Positions 50,597 through 59,519 of a stretch of 64,000 nucleotides of DNA are shown here, one piece after another. Position 1 is the first letter of the stretch. Each line of letters opens with the position of its first letter. The stretch is from Paenibacillus sp. FJAT-26967. GTDB lineage: Bacteria; Bacillota; Bacilli; Paenibacillales; NBRC-103111. A program made the translations under genes and the position numbers. Location of the stretch: positions 376,385-440,384 of the forward strand of contig NZ_LMXH01000001.1 in assembly GCF_001541095.1 (NCBI RefSeq). The letters run 5' to 3'. Below the pieces are notes generated by a model, which saw only the letters and a list, made by a program, of their open reading frames with translations, was not told where the DNA came from and searched no databases.

Positions 50597-50645
50597 AAGA
50601 GGCGATTATTTCCCGCCATGCTTGAGTGGGAAATAATCGCCTCTT
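50597..50645. terminator. Bidirectional terminator
   Basis: AAGAGGCGATTATTTCCC pairs perfectly over 18 bases with GGGAAATAATCGCCTCTT. It lies between the O-methyltransferase gene and a convergent MFS gene. Confidence 0.85.
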
Positions 50646-50692
50646 TGAGTCGGGGTCCGGCTTAATTCTCCCCGCTGTTGGTTTACAATTCC

Positions 50693-51910
50693 TCATTCAC
50701 CGGGTTTGATGGACGGATTCGAAGGTGATTTCATCAGGGTGCGGTAGGACCACACCGCATTGACCGCCAGCATGAAAGCGGCGAACAGGAAGAGCTGGCG
50801 GATGTTAAGGAATCCCGACAGCATACCGCCGGTAACAGGCCCGAGCATGTTGCCAAGGGACAAGGCACTCGTATTGAAACTGTATGAACGGCTCTCCATG
50901 CCTACGGGCGTATACGTCCGGATCAGGGAATTGACGGTCGGAAGCAGACCTCCGATAAAGATTCCGAGGCAGAAGCGCGCAGCCATAAGCTGCCAGACAT
51001 TCTGTACGAATGCCTGCGGGATGAAGAAGATTGCCGCTCCGGCCAGCGAGAAGATCAGAATACGCTGCGGGCCGATCTTGTCGGACAATTTACCGAGCAG
51101 CGGGGCCGCGGCCATGTTGGAGAACCCGGTGATGGAACCTACCATACCCGCGTAGAAAGCCAGGAGCTCACCCGTTCCATGCAGTTCTTCTACGAATAGA
51201 GCCATAAGCGGCATAGAGGACTGGATCGAGAATTGAATAACGAATGTAATCGAGTAAAGGGCAATAAGCTGGCGGATCGGCCGCAGATCCCGATATCCCT
51301 GCATGACAGACACTTTGGGCCGTTTCTTCGCTTCCTCGACATTGAATTTTTCTTTGACCAGCAGCATCGTTACTACGGTAGCGATAAAAAGCATAGCTCC
51401 GGTCACATAAAAAATATAACGGAACCCAATAAGTTCAGCTAAAAGGCCGCCGATAAGCGGTCCCAAAATGGTACCGGCTACTGCGCCTGACTGAAGAGTG
51501 CCCATGGCGAATCCGATTTTATCGCGAGGCGTGTTCGTGGACATGAGCGCAACGGCAGCGGGCGCATAGCCCGAGATGGTTCCGTTGACGAGCCTGAGCA
51601 CCAGGAGAACCCATGGGGCATGTGCGAAGCCCATGGTCGTCATCACTATGGCCATTCCGAACCCCGAACGGAGGAGCATTACTTTACGGCCATAGCGGTC
51701 CGCCATACCTCCCCAGAACGGCTGAAAAAGAAAGGAGGTCACAAAGTTGCCTGCAAAAATGATGCCGGTCCACGTTGCGATTTCTTGCGCATCCTGAAGA
51801 CCCATTTCCTTCAAATATAAAGGCAGAAAGGGCATGATCATAGTCATGCCGGCCATTACAAAAAACTGTCCGATCCACAGGACAGCCAGATTAACTTTCC
51901 AATTGATCAT
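50693..51910 (-). CDS. MFS multidrug-type exporter
   Basis: A 405-residue transporter with twelve helices. Motif A is GGMADRYGRKVML after helix 2, and a second such loop is GKLSDKIGPQRIL. Motif C (GPLIGGLLAE) in helix 5 marks proton-linked exporters. It is like the Bacillus MDR group with YfmO/Blt. The start is taken as ATG 51910, about six bases after GAGGG. No regulator is adjacent. Confidence 0.9.
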   Translation of the reverse strand: MINWKVNLAVLWIGQFFVMAGMTMIMPFLPLYLKEMGLQDAQEIATWTGIIFAGNFVTSFLFQPFWGGMADRYGRKVMLLRSGFGMAIVMTTMGFAHAPWVLLVLRLVNGTISGYAPAAVALMSTNTPRDKIGFAMGTLQSGAVAGTILGPLIGGLLAELIGFRYIFYVTGAMLFIATVVTMLLVKEKFNVEEAKKRPKVSVMQGYRDLRPIRQLIALYSITFVIQFSIQSSMPLMALFVEELHGTGELLAFYAGMVGSITGFSNMAAAPLLGKLSDKIGPQRILIFSLAGAAIFFIPQAFVQNVWQLMAARFCLGIFIGGLLPTVNSLIRTYTPVGMESRSYSFNTSALSLGNMLGPVTGGMLSGFLNIRQLFLFAAFMLAVNAVWSYRTLMKSPSNPSIKPGE

Positions 51911-52086
51911 GCTATCCCTCATTCCTGCTGCGTATAATTTCTGTCATCAAAAATCCGTCCGCGGAATTCATCCCTTTTATTATATCACAAAAAAAGAAAA
52001 TTTCTCCTTAAGCAACGAACTAGGTTTGCCGGCCGTATTGAATACAAGTTAAAGGGGGAACCGGATGAAGCTCACACTCGACTATG

Positions 52087-52127
52087 CATAAAATTCCATT
52101 TAAGAGGGAAATATAGTTGCATAAGGT
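52087..52127 (+). promoter_or_regulatory. Possible mother-cell sigma promoter elements
   Basis: Two CATANNNT sequences (CATAAAAT at 52087 and CATAAGGT at 52120) precede the coat gene. They resemble sigma-E/K -10 boxes, but no clear -35 is found. Confidence 0.3.
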
Positions 52128-52148
52128 CATGTGAAGGAGCTGATCTCC

Positions 52149-53225
52149 ATGCCGTTTGGAGCCCATGAAACTGTCGAAGTACACGAGATACTAACTGAGA
52201 AAATGAACATGATCCAGCATTTTTCACTGTATGCCGGAATGTCGAGTCACCCGCAGGTGGGTGCCCTCGTTCAGCAGCATCTCTATTCTGCTATCCAGCA
52301 TTACAACGAACTGGTAGCCTATACGCATGATTACAGTGCAGCCGGACAGCCGCACGCCTATGGGCAGCCGCCGGCGGTGCCTGTCCAGGATATCGCCTAT
52401 GGGCTCCGCCATCCGGCTCAGCAGTCGCCGCGTACCGACGGTACGCTGGGAGATGAACAAATCTTGACAGCTGTGCTTTGCTGCCATAAAAACAGTTCCC
52501 GCAATCAGATGGCTGCCGCCCTGGAATGCGCCGATCCGAACATCCGCCGGATGCTGCTGACTTTTGCCGTGGCAGCGGCCGATCATGCCTATGAGGTATT
52601 CTTGTTCCTGAATGCCCAGGGACAATACCAGGTGCCGACCATGCATGATCATACCGCGAAGACTTACCTGCACACATTTCAAGCTGTGAATGAGCAGCCG
52701 GGAAATGGTTATGCACCGGCAACTTCCGATTCTCTCCATGGACAGGGCGCCGGATTTGCAGCCTCTTCCGGCAGCGGGTACGGGAGTCAGGCACAGTCTG
52801 GTAGACCGGATAACGGTGGTTTGTCTTCCGCACATCAGGCGGGGTCGCCTTATGACAATCGCGGATATACACATTCCTACGCAGACTCCGGCTCTTACAC
52901 GCAGACGCCCGCCTACCGGACGCCGGAGCAGCCGGCGCCCTCCTACAACGCCTCCCATAGAGATGGGGGACACAACCAGGGGGACAGCTCCCGCATCGGC
53001 ACTTCGTCCTACCCGCAGGTTGACTACAGAGGATCGTATTCTTCACCGTCCGGCGGTGTGAATAACAACGAACAAGAGTACCAGGGCAACACACAACGGG
53101 CCTTCTCGGACTCTAATGCGCACCTGTATGCTTCTGACTCCTATGGTACAAGGGGGCAGATGAACGCAGAGAGGGTCAGAAGCCGGGAAGAGAGCGGAAA
53201 CCCGGACGTATATAAATCCCACTGA
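52149..53225 (+). CDS. CotF-like spore coat protein with low-complexity tail
   Basis: A 358-residue protein. Residues about 5-170 form a helical CotF-type domain (VHEILTEKMNMIQHFSLYAGMSSHPQVGALVQQHL, then EQILTAVLCCHKNSSRNQMAAALECADPNIRRMLLTF, then DHAYEVFLFL). This is shortened here to its recognisable segments. From about residue 175 to the end the chain is rich in Ser, Gly, Tyr, Gln and Asn with no fold. AAGGAG nine bases before the ATG at 52149 decides the start over a GTG 18 bases earlier. The Tyr-rich tail could allow cross-linking in the coat. Confidence 0.8.
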   Translation: MPFGAHETVEVHEILTEKMNMIQHFSLYAGMSSHPQVGALVQQHLYSAIQHYNELVAYTHDYSAAGQPHAYGQPPAVPVQDIAYGLRHPAQQSPRTDGTLGDEQILTAVLCCHKNSSRNQMAAALECADPNIRRMLLTFAVAAADHAYEVFLFLNAQGQYQVPTMHDHTAKTYLHTFQAVNEQPGNGYAPATSDSLHGQGAGFAASSGSGYGSQAQSGRPDNGGLSSAHQAGSPYDNRGYTHSYADSGSYTQTPAYRTPEQPAPSYNASHRDGGHNQGDSSRIGTSSYPQVDYRGSYSSPSGGVNNNEQEYQGNTQRAFSDSNAHLYASDSYGTRGQMNAERVRSREESGNPDVYKSH

Positions 53226-53301
53226 TTTCTTACTATGCTTGTAAGAGCAGCTGGTGATGTACTTCCTTGTTAAAAATATTCAAATGAGCCCAAACGCCTT
53301 G

Positions 53302-53345
53302 AGGCCCTGCTGCGGAACGTTTATAATCGCAGAAGGGCCTTTTTT
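53302..53345 (+). terminator. Terminator after the coat gene
   Basis: AGGCCCTGCTGCG pairs with CGCAG-aa-GGGCCT, followed by six T. Confidence 0.85.
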
Positions 53346-53385
53346 CCATTTGCGCCCTAATCGGATTTAGGAGTGGATTTGACCG

Positions 53386-54012
53386 ATGACAGCCAATACC
53401 CGTAACATCTACTGCGTAGGACGCAATTACAAGCTGCATGCCGCCGAGCTCGGAAATGCCGTACCGGAAGAGCCGATGATCTTTACTAAACCGACTCATG
53501 CGCTTGCGCGCATGAACGAAGATAGGCTCGCGCTTCCGCAGAGCCGCGGTGAAATTCATTACGAAGGTGAGCTTGTGCTGCACCTTGCCAAGGACTATAA
53601 ACCCGGCTTGACCGTAGATGAGCTTGTGGACAGCTTTGGACTTGGCCTCGATTTTACTCTGCGTGATGTACAAAGCGAGTTGAAAAAGAAAGGTCATCCC
53701 TGGCTGGCTGCCAAAGGATTCCGTAACTCGGCGGCTCTGACGGAGCTGCGTGCTTTCCCGGGTGCGAAATCACTGGAATCAACTAATTTCCATACCGTAC
53801 GCAATGGAGAAACCGTTCAGACCGGCAACATCCGCGACATGATTTTCTCTCTCCAGACGATTATCGACTATATCGGTTCCAATTATGGTCTGGGAGCGGG
53901 AGATCTGATTTATACAGGCACTCCAGCCGGAGTGGGCGCTTGCGCGGACGGCGATGTGTTTGAACTGACGTGGGGCCAGGAAGTATTCGGCCGCTGCACG
54001 GTTCAGATATAG
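53386..54012 (+). CDS. Fumarylacetoacetate hydrolase-family protein
   Basis: A 208-residue enzyme of the FAH fold. Typical motifs are YCVGRNYKLHAAELGN, metal-binding EIHYEGELVLHL (two Glu) and the Asp in GLDFTLRDVQ, then YTGTPAGVGAC. Relatives are acylpyruvate hydrolases or oxaloacetate decarboxylases (FAHD1, YcgM). The substrate cannot be read here. TAGGAG lies about ten bases upstream of the ATG. Confidence 0.9.
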   Translation: MTANTRNIYCVGRNYKLHAAELGNAVPEEPMIFTKPTHALARMNEDRLALPQSRGEIHYEGELVLHLAKDYKPGLTVDELVDSFGLGLDFTLRDVQSELKKKGHPWLAAKGFRNSAALTELRAFPGAKSLESTNFHTVRNGETVQTGNIRDMIFSLQTIIDYIGSNYGLGAGDLIYTGTPAGVGACADGDVFELTWGQEVFGRCTVQI

Positions 54013-54059
54013 GTGGAGCTGCAGATGATACGTCAAGGCGTTAGACCCGGAGCCGGATT

Positions 54060-55343
54060 ATGAAGAAGCGCGAGGTCCGAATTTTGCTGCTTTCTATGAT
54101 CTCTGCTGTTCTTCTGATGACGGGACTTTATTATGCCAAAGATAGAATCTTCCCGTCATTATCAGCCGAAGGGGTAGAATCCGCCGCTCCGTCACCGTCC
54201 GTCAGCCCTGCAGATCCCGTGTCTGCTTCTGCGGAGCCGCTGCAGCCGCCATCTCCGGTACCGGCAGCATCTCCTTCCGGCAAAGGATCAGAGCCTGCAC
54301 CGGAGAAGAAGGAGCCGCAAGCCACAGCTGCAAGTACACCAACGCCCAAGCCGAAATCAACGCCTAAATCAGAGACGGCCGCACCCAAACAGATTGCGCC
54401 ACATGAGCCGATCGACCTGATTTTTGCGGGCGATGCCCTGATGGACTGGTCAGTCAAAGAAACGATCAAGAAGATGGGGCCGGATTATCCCTTTCAGTTT
54501 GTGAAGCAGGAAGTATCCAAGGCTGATTATGCGTTCGTTAACCTGGAGACTTCCGTTACGAATGCGGCTGAGAAAGACACGAATCAGCTTTATAACTTCA
54601 AGTCCGATCCCGTTTCGCTCAGAGGTCTCAAGAACGCAGGCTTCGATCTGGTATCGATCGCCAACAATCATGTGCTGGATTTCGGACGTCAAGGATTCCT
54701 CGATACGCTCGACAATTTAAAACAGACCGGGCTGCCTTATGTAGGCGGAGGACGTAACTCGGAAGAAGCATATAAAGCCAAGACAGTCAAAATTAACGGG
54801 GCAACGGTTAAATATCTCGCTTTTTCCAGATTCATCCCGACTCCTGACTGGTTTGCGGGCCCGGATAAACCCGGCATTGCCCAAGCGTATGACAAATCTG
54901 CTGTTCTACCCGTGATCAAACGGGAACAGAAGGATTGCGATTATTTGTTTGTCTATATGCACTGGGGTATCGAGAAGAATCATAAACCGGAAGAGTGGCA
55001 ACGGACTTTTGCCAAAGAAATGATCGATGCGGGCGCGGACGGCATCATAGGCAGTCATGTGCATGTGCTTCAGGGCTTCGAGTATTATAAAGGCAAGCTG
55101 ATTGCGTATTCGATCGGGAATTTTCTGTTTCCCGATTATGTCAAAGATGCCAAAGCGGATACAGGTCTGCTTAAACTCAAACTAAAGGATGGCATCATTA
55201 CAGCAGATTTTAATCCTTATTATATCCAGAAGGACCAGATTATTAAGCGGGATGCCGCCTATGACCAGAAGCAGCTGAGCTTCCTGCAGTCTATCTCTTA
55301 TGGTGTCCGGCTGCGCGGAACAGCTATTGAACCGGCAAAATAA
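54060..55343 (+). CDS. CapA-family (PgsA-like) exported protein
   Basis: A 427-residue protein. A hydrophobic anchor (ILLLSMISAVLLMTGLYYA) is followed by about 80 residues of Pro/Ser/Ala/Lys-rich linker. The CapA domain starts near residue 122 with IFAGDALMDW and continues with YAFVNLETSVT, IANNHVLDFG, YMHWGIEKN and GSHVHVLQGFEYYKGKLIAYSIGNFLF, the metallophosphatase-like motifs. CapA/PgsA proteins take part in poly-gamma-glutamate capsule export, but many stand-alone copies have no such partners, as here. The start is the ATG at 54060, 47 bases after the previous gene. Confidence 0.9.
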   Translation: MKKREVRILLLSMISAVLLMTGLYYAKDRIFPSLSAEGVESAAPSPSVSPADPVSASAEPLQPPSPVPAASPSGKGSEPAPEKKEPQATAASTPTPKPKSTPKSETAAPKQIAPHEPIDLIFAGDALMDWSVKETIKKMGPDYPFQFVKQEVSKADYAFVNLETSVTNAAEKDTNQLYNFKSDPVSLRGLKNAGFDLVSIANNHVLDFGRQGFLDTLDNLKQTGLPYVGGGRNSEEAYKAKTVKINGATVKYLAFSRFIPTPDWFAGPDKPGIAQAYDKSAVLPVIKREQKDCDYLFVYMHWGIEKNHKPEEWQRTFAKEMIDAGADGIIGSHVHVLQGFEYYKGKLIAYSIGNFLFPDYVKDAKADTGLLKLKLKDGIITADFNPYYIQKDQIIKRDAAYDQKQLSFLQSISYGVRLRGTAIEPAK

Positions 55344-55426
55344 GCGGAAGCTGCATATCTCGGAAAATAAGCCGAGTCTCTGTAACCTGACCTCCGCTTT
55401 CAGTAGAATGTTCTAAAGAAAATTAG

Positions 55427-55460
55427 AAAACACACCTCCTAAGGGGGTGTGTTTGGCTTT
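55427..55460. terminator. Terminator between convergent genes
   Basis: AAACACACC pairs with GGTGTGTTT around an inner TCCT/AGGG stem, with a T-rich tail on each side. Confidence 0.75.
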
Positions 55461-55488
55461 ATACAGTTAGTTCCCAGTCCGAACAGGG

Positions 55489-55845
55489 TTAGCGACGGGC
55501 CTTTCTCTCCGCATCTTCTTCCTGTTCTTGCTGGATCGGATCTGGCAGAAGTCCTTCCTCGGTCAAATCCTCATTGGTCTTCATGGCTTCCATGTCTTTG
55601 CCGAGCTGCTTGATTTCAGCCATATCGCCCGCCATGGACCCATTCATGACTTCATTGATGTCGCGTTTGGCAGAGTCCTGCCGGGCATCATGCTTTTCGT
55701 GCTCCCGCACCGTTTCTAAATCTTCGTTCTCATATTGTTTAGGAATGTTGTTCTTTTGATTGGTAATAGGGTTGTGCGTATTTTCTTCCGTAACCGGATT
55801 TGTCTCGTTGCTATTATTAGCCGGGTTGTTATGGTTAGTATCCAT
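55489..55845 (-). CDS. Acidic disordered protein
   Basis: A 118-residue protein from ATG 55845, eight bases after GAGGGGAG. It has an Asn/Thr-rich first third (MDTNHNNPANNSNETNP) and then a charged helical part rich in Glu, Asp, Lys and Gln (REHEKHDARQDSAKRDINE onward). No hydrophobic core is visible, so it is likely unfolded. No family is recognised; such proteins are common among spore or stress proteins. Confidence 0.55.
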   Translation of the reverse strand: MDTNHNNPANNSNETNPVTEENTHNPITNQKNNIPKQYENEDLETVREHEKHDARQDSAKRDINEVMNGSMAGDMAEIKQLGKDMEAMKTNEDLTEEGLLPDPIQQEQEEDAERKARR

Positions 55846-55971
55846 TTCAAAATCTCCCCTCGAGTCACGTTTATTTCTGTCAGCCTTACATCTATCATTA
55901 CCCTCAGCGCAGAAAACGAAACCGTACCGGTTCTGTGCTATCATTAGAAAAAAGGGGAGGGAGGAAGACGG

Positions 55972-56811
55972 ATGGATGTTTGGATCGGCTTATTAGGGAG
56001 CGTATTGATAGCGGGTGCCGCTTACGACAAGAAATCATTGACGGCTTCTGGGGCCGCAGCTGCCATTGTGGTAGGGACCGTTCTGTATTCACTGGGGACA
56101 GCCGCCTGGTTCGGTACGCTGATTGCGTTCTTCTTATCCTCTTCGATGCTGTCGAAATACAAACAAAAGCGCAAAGCTGCCATAGAATCGGGCTATGCCA
56201 AAAGCGGAAACCGTGATGCCGGCCAAGTATTTGCCAACGGCGGGCTTGGCATGCTGCTGTGCATCGGGGGAGCACTCTTCCCTCACCCTGCATGGTGGGC
56301 CGCCTTCGTCGGTGTAATGGCCGCTGTAACGGCTGACACCTGGGCCACCGAAATCGGCGGGCTGAGCCGGACTGCGCCGCGGTCGATTCTGACCGGCCGC
56401 AAGGTGGCCGCAGGGACTTCCGGCGGCGTCACGGCTCTGGGCCTGCTGGCGACATGCGCAGGCGGACTATTCATCGGCGCAGCCGCCTGGGGGTTCGGGC
56501 GCCTCGGCAGCGGCGCCGGACTTGCGGCGGCGGGACCGCACCCGCTGGAGATGCTGCTGCCGCTGATCGCGGCAGGGCTCGCAGGCGGGATCGCCGGTTC
56601 ACTGGCCGATTCCGTAATCGGCGCGAAGTGGCAGGCGATGTACCGTTGCCGCGTCTGCGGCCGCGAGATTGAGCGCCGCACGCATTGCGGCGCAGAGGCT
56701 GAGCCGCTGCGGGGCTGGGGCTGGATGACGAACGACGCCGTGAACGTCATCGGTTCGCTCGTCGGCGGAGCAGCTGCAGCCGGCGCTGCCCTCTTGGCGG
56801 GCTGGCTGTAA
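55972..56811 (+). CDS. DUF92 membrane protein
   Basis: A 279-residue protein with about six to seven hydrophobic helices. DUF92 marks are SLTASGAAAAIVVGTVLYSLG, SGNRDAGQVFANGG, TADTWATEIGGLS and GSLADSVIGAKWQAMYRC. A Cys pair and a later His-Cys follow (RCRVCGREIERRTHCG), then MTNDAVNVIGSL. Plant and cyanobacterial relatives (VTE6) act on phytyl phosphate, and the family is thought to be lipid-phosphate kinases. GGGGAGGGAGG precedes the ATG. The C-terminal half is much richer in G and C than the window mean. Confidence 0.88.
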   Translation: MDVWIGLLGSVLIAGAAYDKKSLTASGAAAAIVVGTVLYSLGTAAWFGTLIAFFLSSSMLSKYKQKRKAAIESGYAKSGNRDAGQVFANGGLGMLLCIGGALFPHPAWWAAFVGVMAAVTADTWATEIGGLSRTAPRSILTGRKVAAGTSGGVTALGLLATCAGGLFIGAAAWGFGRLGSGAGLAAAGPHPLEMLLPLIAAGLAGGIAGSLADSVIGAKWQAMYRCRVCGREIERRTHCGAEAEPLRGWGWMTNDAVNVIGSLVGGAAAAGAALLAGWL

Positions 56812-56823
56812 GGCAGGCCGCCG

Positions 56824-56882
56824 CACATACCGAATAACCGAACCTGGTAACCGGGTTCGGTTATTCGGTATGTGGCTTTTTT
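56824..56882 (+). terminator. Terminator after the DUF92 gene
   Basis: A perfect stem of about 20 bases (CACATACCGAATAACCGAAC with its complement at 56855-56874) is followed by six T. Confidence 0.9.
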
Positions 56883-57133
56883 GGCATTGTTGCCGATTGT
56901 CTTGGCTCTGCCCGCTCATTGTATAAACATTCTGCATACAAAATGTACTGTCAATTTTGATTTTCTTCAAAAAAAGCCTCATTTGGTCATATCATGGCAT
57001 AAATCTGAGAAAAACGGTCAAAATAAGCACGTTTTTATGAATTTCTCGTTCTCACGTTTGGAATGGTCTGCAATCTATGTTAGGGTTTAATAAGGGCGGT
57101 CTCAAATTAAAGATGAGGAGGAATTGACGTTGT

Positions 57134-58354
57134 ATGGATCATATGATATTTGAAGTAGGAACGGCGCTGCTATTAGTCGCCATTGCTTCTGTGCTTGCCA
57201 GTAAACTGAAATTTTCAATCATTCCCTTTCTGATCATACTGGGGATGCTTGTTGGCCCTCATGCGCCAACACTCGGAATAATTGATTTGAAATTTATAGA
57301 AAGTCAAGATATGATTGATTTTCTGGGACGCATAGGGGTCTTGTTTCTCCTTTTCTATCTAGGGCTAGAATTCTCTGTTCCCAAACTAATTAAATCGGGC
57401 CGCAATATTGTGGTTGGCGGAAGCGTGTATGTTCTTCTGAATTTCTCTATCGGACTTGCTTATGGCTTTCTGATCGGCTTTCCTTTGTATGAAACGTTAA
57501 TTACAGCGGGGATGCTGGCTGTCTCTTCCAGTGCAATTGTAGCGAAAGTGCTGGTTGATCTAAAACGTACAGGAAACAATGAAACCGAACTCATCCTAGG
57601 AATGATCTTATTCGATGATATTTTCCTGGCTGTATTCTTATCTATTATGTCCGGGTTGCTGCTTGGCGGGGCTACATCGGTGGGAGGGACGATTCTCTCG
57701 GTCGGTATCTCCATCGGCTATATGATTTTGTTTTTCATCATCGCCAGAAAAGGCACCAAGATTTTGAACAAGCTTTTAAATATCAAATCGAATGAAATCT
57801 TTATCATCGTGGTGTTTGCTTCTTTATTCTTTATTGCGGGATTCTCCGAGACTCTGCATGTGGCTGAAGCGATTGGCGCCCTGTTGTTTGGTCTTGCCTT
57901 ATCCGAAACTGTACATAGCAAAAGGATTGAACATCTGGTTGTCCCGTTTCGAGATTTCTTCGGTGCCGTTTTCTTCTTCAGTTTCGGTCTGAGTATTGAT
58001 CCGCTGACGCTGGGGAATGCAGCATGGCTCGCTATAGGTGCAGCAGTGCTGACGATAATCGCGAATATTGTATCGGGGATGATTGCCGGTCGCAGCGCCG
58101 GATTATCTCATAAGGCCTCTACGAATATCGGTCTCACGATCATGGCCAGAGGAGAATTTACTATTATTGTAGCGAATCTGGGAATATCAGCCGGATTACT
58201 TCCGATTTTAAAGCCTTTCTCAGCTCTTTACGTGTTGATCTTAGCGATTGTCGGGCCTTTATTAACGAAAGAGTCGAAACACATATATAACGTCATGAAC
58301 AAAATGTTTAAATGGAGCAAGCCGAAAGAAAAAGTGAAAATGAACGGAAAATGA
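57134..58354 (+). CDS. khtU: Potassium/proton antiporter subunit KhtU-like
   Basis: A 406-residue CPA2-type antiporter with about twelve helices. Typical motifs are IPFLIILGMLVGPHAP, GVLFLLFYLGLEFS, AVSSSAIVAKVLVDL, LFDDIFLAVFLSIMSG (acidic pair in a membrane helix) and TIMARGEFTIIVANLG. It works with KhtT, the next gene 16 bases on. In Bacillus the order is khtS-khtT-khtU, so the order here is reversed and khtS is missing. AGGAGG lies 12 bases before the ATG, a bit far. The 250 bases upstream hold no recognisable ydaO riboswitch. Confidence 0.88.
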   Translation: MDHMIFEVGTALLLVAIASVLASKLKFSIIPFLIILGMLVGPHAPTLGIIDLKFIESQDMIDFLGRIGVLFLLFYLGLEFSVPKLIKSGRNIVVGGSVYVLLNFSIGLAYGFLIGFPLYETLITAGMLAVSSSAIVAKVLVDLKRTGNNETELILGMILFDDIFLAVFLSIMSGLLLGGATSVGGTILSVGISIGYMILFFIIARKGTKILNKLLNIKSNEIFIIVVFASLFFIAGFSETLHVAEAIGALLFGLALSETVHSKRIEHLVVPFRDFFGAVFFFSFGLSIDPLTLGNAAWLAIGAAVLTIIANIVSGMIAGRSAGLSHKASTNIGLTIMARGEFTIIVANLGISAGLLPILKPFSALYVLILAIVGPLLTKESKHIYNVMNKMFKWSKPKEKVKMNGK

Positions 58355-58370
58355 TGGGGAGGTTCTCACA

Positions 58371-58859
58371 ATGAGTATTATAAAAGAATCGGATCTGCCG
58401 GGTATCGGGAAGAAGTATCAGGTGATCACGAGCTCCGGAGACAAAATGGTTATTGTCGTTCATAACGACGGCAGAAGAGAAGTGTATCATTTTGAAGATG
58501 ATAATCCGGACGAAAGCATCTCGATGGTGACCATGGAAGATGAGGAAGCGCGTCAGGTCGCAGCAATTATAGGAGGAATGACGTACAAACCAACGGCACT
58601 GGAAACCATTGAAGTATCCCTGGAAAATCTGATTATCGAGTGGAGCAGAATCGAACCCCACTTTATAAGCGTCGGGAAATCCATCGCGGAGCTTCAGGTC
58701 CGGGAGAGAACCGGGGCAACCATCCTTGCACTTGTGGAGAAGAAAAACCAGAAAATCACACCGGGCCCCGATGATATTATCTCGGCGGATATGACGGTCG
58801 TAATGGCTGGTGAAAGAAAGCAAATTAAACTGCTGAAAGAGCTTCTGCTGCACGGCTGA
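58371..58859 (+). CDS. khtT: Regulatory subunit of the potassium antiporter, KhtT-like
   Basis: A 162-residue cytoplasmic protein. It starts MSIIKESDLPGIGKKYQV, as in KhtT, with an N-terminal DUF-type domain (residues 1-80) and a C-terminal RCK_C (TrkA-C) domain (residues 80-160: ETIEVSLENLII, RERTGATILALVEKK and GPDDIISADMTVVMAG). In Bacillus KhtT binds c-di-AMP and opens the KhtU exporter. GGGGAGG is about ten bases before the ATG. Confidence 0.88.
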   Translation: MSIIKESDLPGIGKKYQVITSSGDKMVIVVHNDGRREVYHFEDDNPDESISMVTMEDEEARQVAAIIGGMTYKPTALETIEVSLENLIIEWSRIEPHFISVGKSIAELQVRERTGATILALVEKKNQKITPGPDDIISADMTVVMAGERKQIKLLKELLLHG

Positions 58860-58967
58860 ATGGGCAAGCGCAGTTGTTTCAACCCCTGCCGCAAGTCGCA
58901 TGTCCGTGGTGAAATATTCTTTAACGCGGATGGCGGCTATACCCGCTTTACATGCAGAATGAATAGC

Positions 58968-59001
58968 AAAAAGCCGATCCCGGCTGCGGGATCGGCTTTT
59001 T
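58968..59001. terminator. Bidirectional terminator
   Basis: AAAAAGCCGATCCC pairs perfectly with GGGATCGGCTTTTT, between khtT and the LapA-like gene. Confidence 0.9.
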
Positions 59002-59024
59002 GCTGCGCGGTTATCAGGGCTGGC

Positions 59025-59435
59025 CTAGACGTCACCGGCTCCGGAATCTCTGCGGCTGCCGAACCGTTTGCTCGGCGTATCGTCATCCTTAGGAGGCAGC
59101 TGATCATCACGATCTAGAGCCGAAGTTGAAGATAACGGTGTGGACGAAGACTCCAGACTTGTACTTGTGCCCGGAGATGACGGAGAAGCTCCGAGCTTTT
59201 TTCTTAATTCACGAATCTCTTTACTCATCTGCACTTGGCGCAGAATTCCGAATAAACCTACAATAAGTCCGCCTAATACAGTGGAAATCACGATAACAAG
59301 TATGAGAGGGGCGTTGGTTTCGACGAATAGAAAGTTGACGCGGACACGGTCCATATTAACCACAGCGAATACAGTGGTCAGCAGGGCGAATAGCAAGGCC
59401 CCGATGGACAGCCATTGAACACGGCCTGATTTCAT
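59025..59435 (-). CDS. LapA-domain membrane protein
   Basis: A 136-residue protein with two helices (WLSIGALLFALLTTVFAVVN and APLILVIVISTVLGGLIVGLFGILRQ) separated by the short VRVNFLF strand, the pattern of LapA/DUF1049 (YrvD in Bacillus). A helical QMSKEIRELRKKLG segment and a Ser/Thr/Pro/Asp-rich tail follow. The relative in E. coli helps assemble lipopolysaccharide control, which does not apply here. AAAGGAG ten bases before the ATG at 59435 sets the start. Confidence 0.85.
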   Translation of the reverse strand: MKSGRVQWLSIGALLFALLTTVFAVVNMDRVRVNFLFVETNAPLILVIVISTVLGGLIVGLFGILRQVQMSKEIRELRKKLGASPSSPGTSTSLESSSTPLSSTSALDRDDQLPPKDDDTPSKRFGSRRDSGAGDV

Positions 59436-59464
59436 GGGCAAATCACTCCTTTCCCTTAAGTCAA

Positions 59465-59495
59465 GAAAGGGCCGTGACATGTCACCGGCCCTTTC
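59465..59495 (-). terminator. Terminator of the oligoendopeptidase gene
   Basis: GAAAGGGCCG pairs with CGGCCCTTTC around a TGACATGTCA palindrome, with TTTCTTG on the minus strand. Confidence 0.55.
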
Positions 59496-59519
59496 TGCTG
59501 AAGGTTAACCCGGTGCAGG

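Noticed and set aside
52224-53094. Long minus-strand frames opposite the coat protein gene
   Set aside because: Created by the biased low-complexity codons of the coat gene; no start site or motif.
56885-57133. ydaO/c-di-AMP riboswitch before the potassium antiporter gene
   Set aside because: None of the conserved aptamer segments could be found; only short AT-rich inverted repeats.
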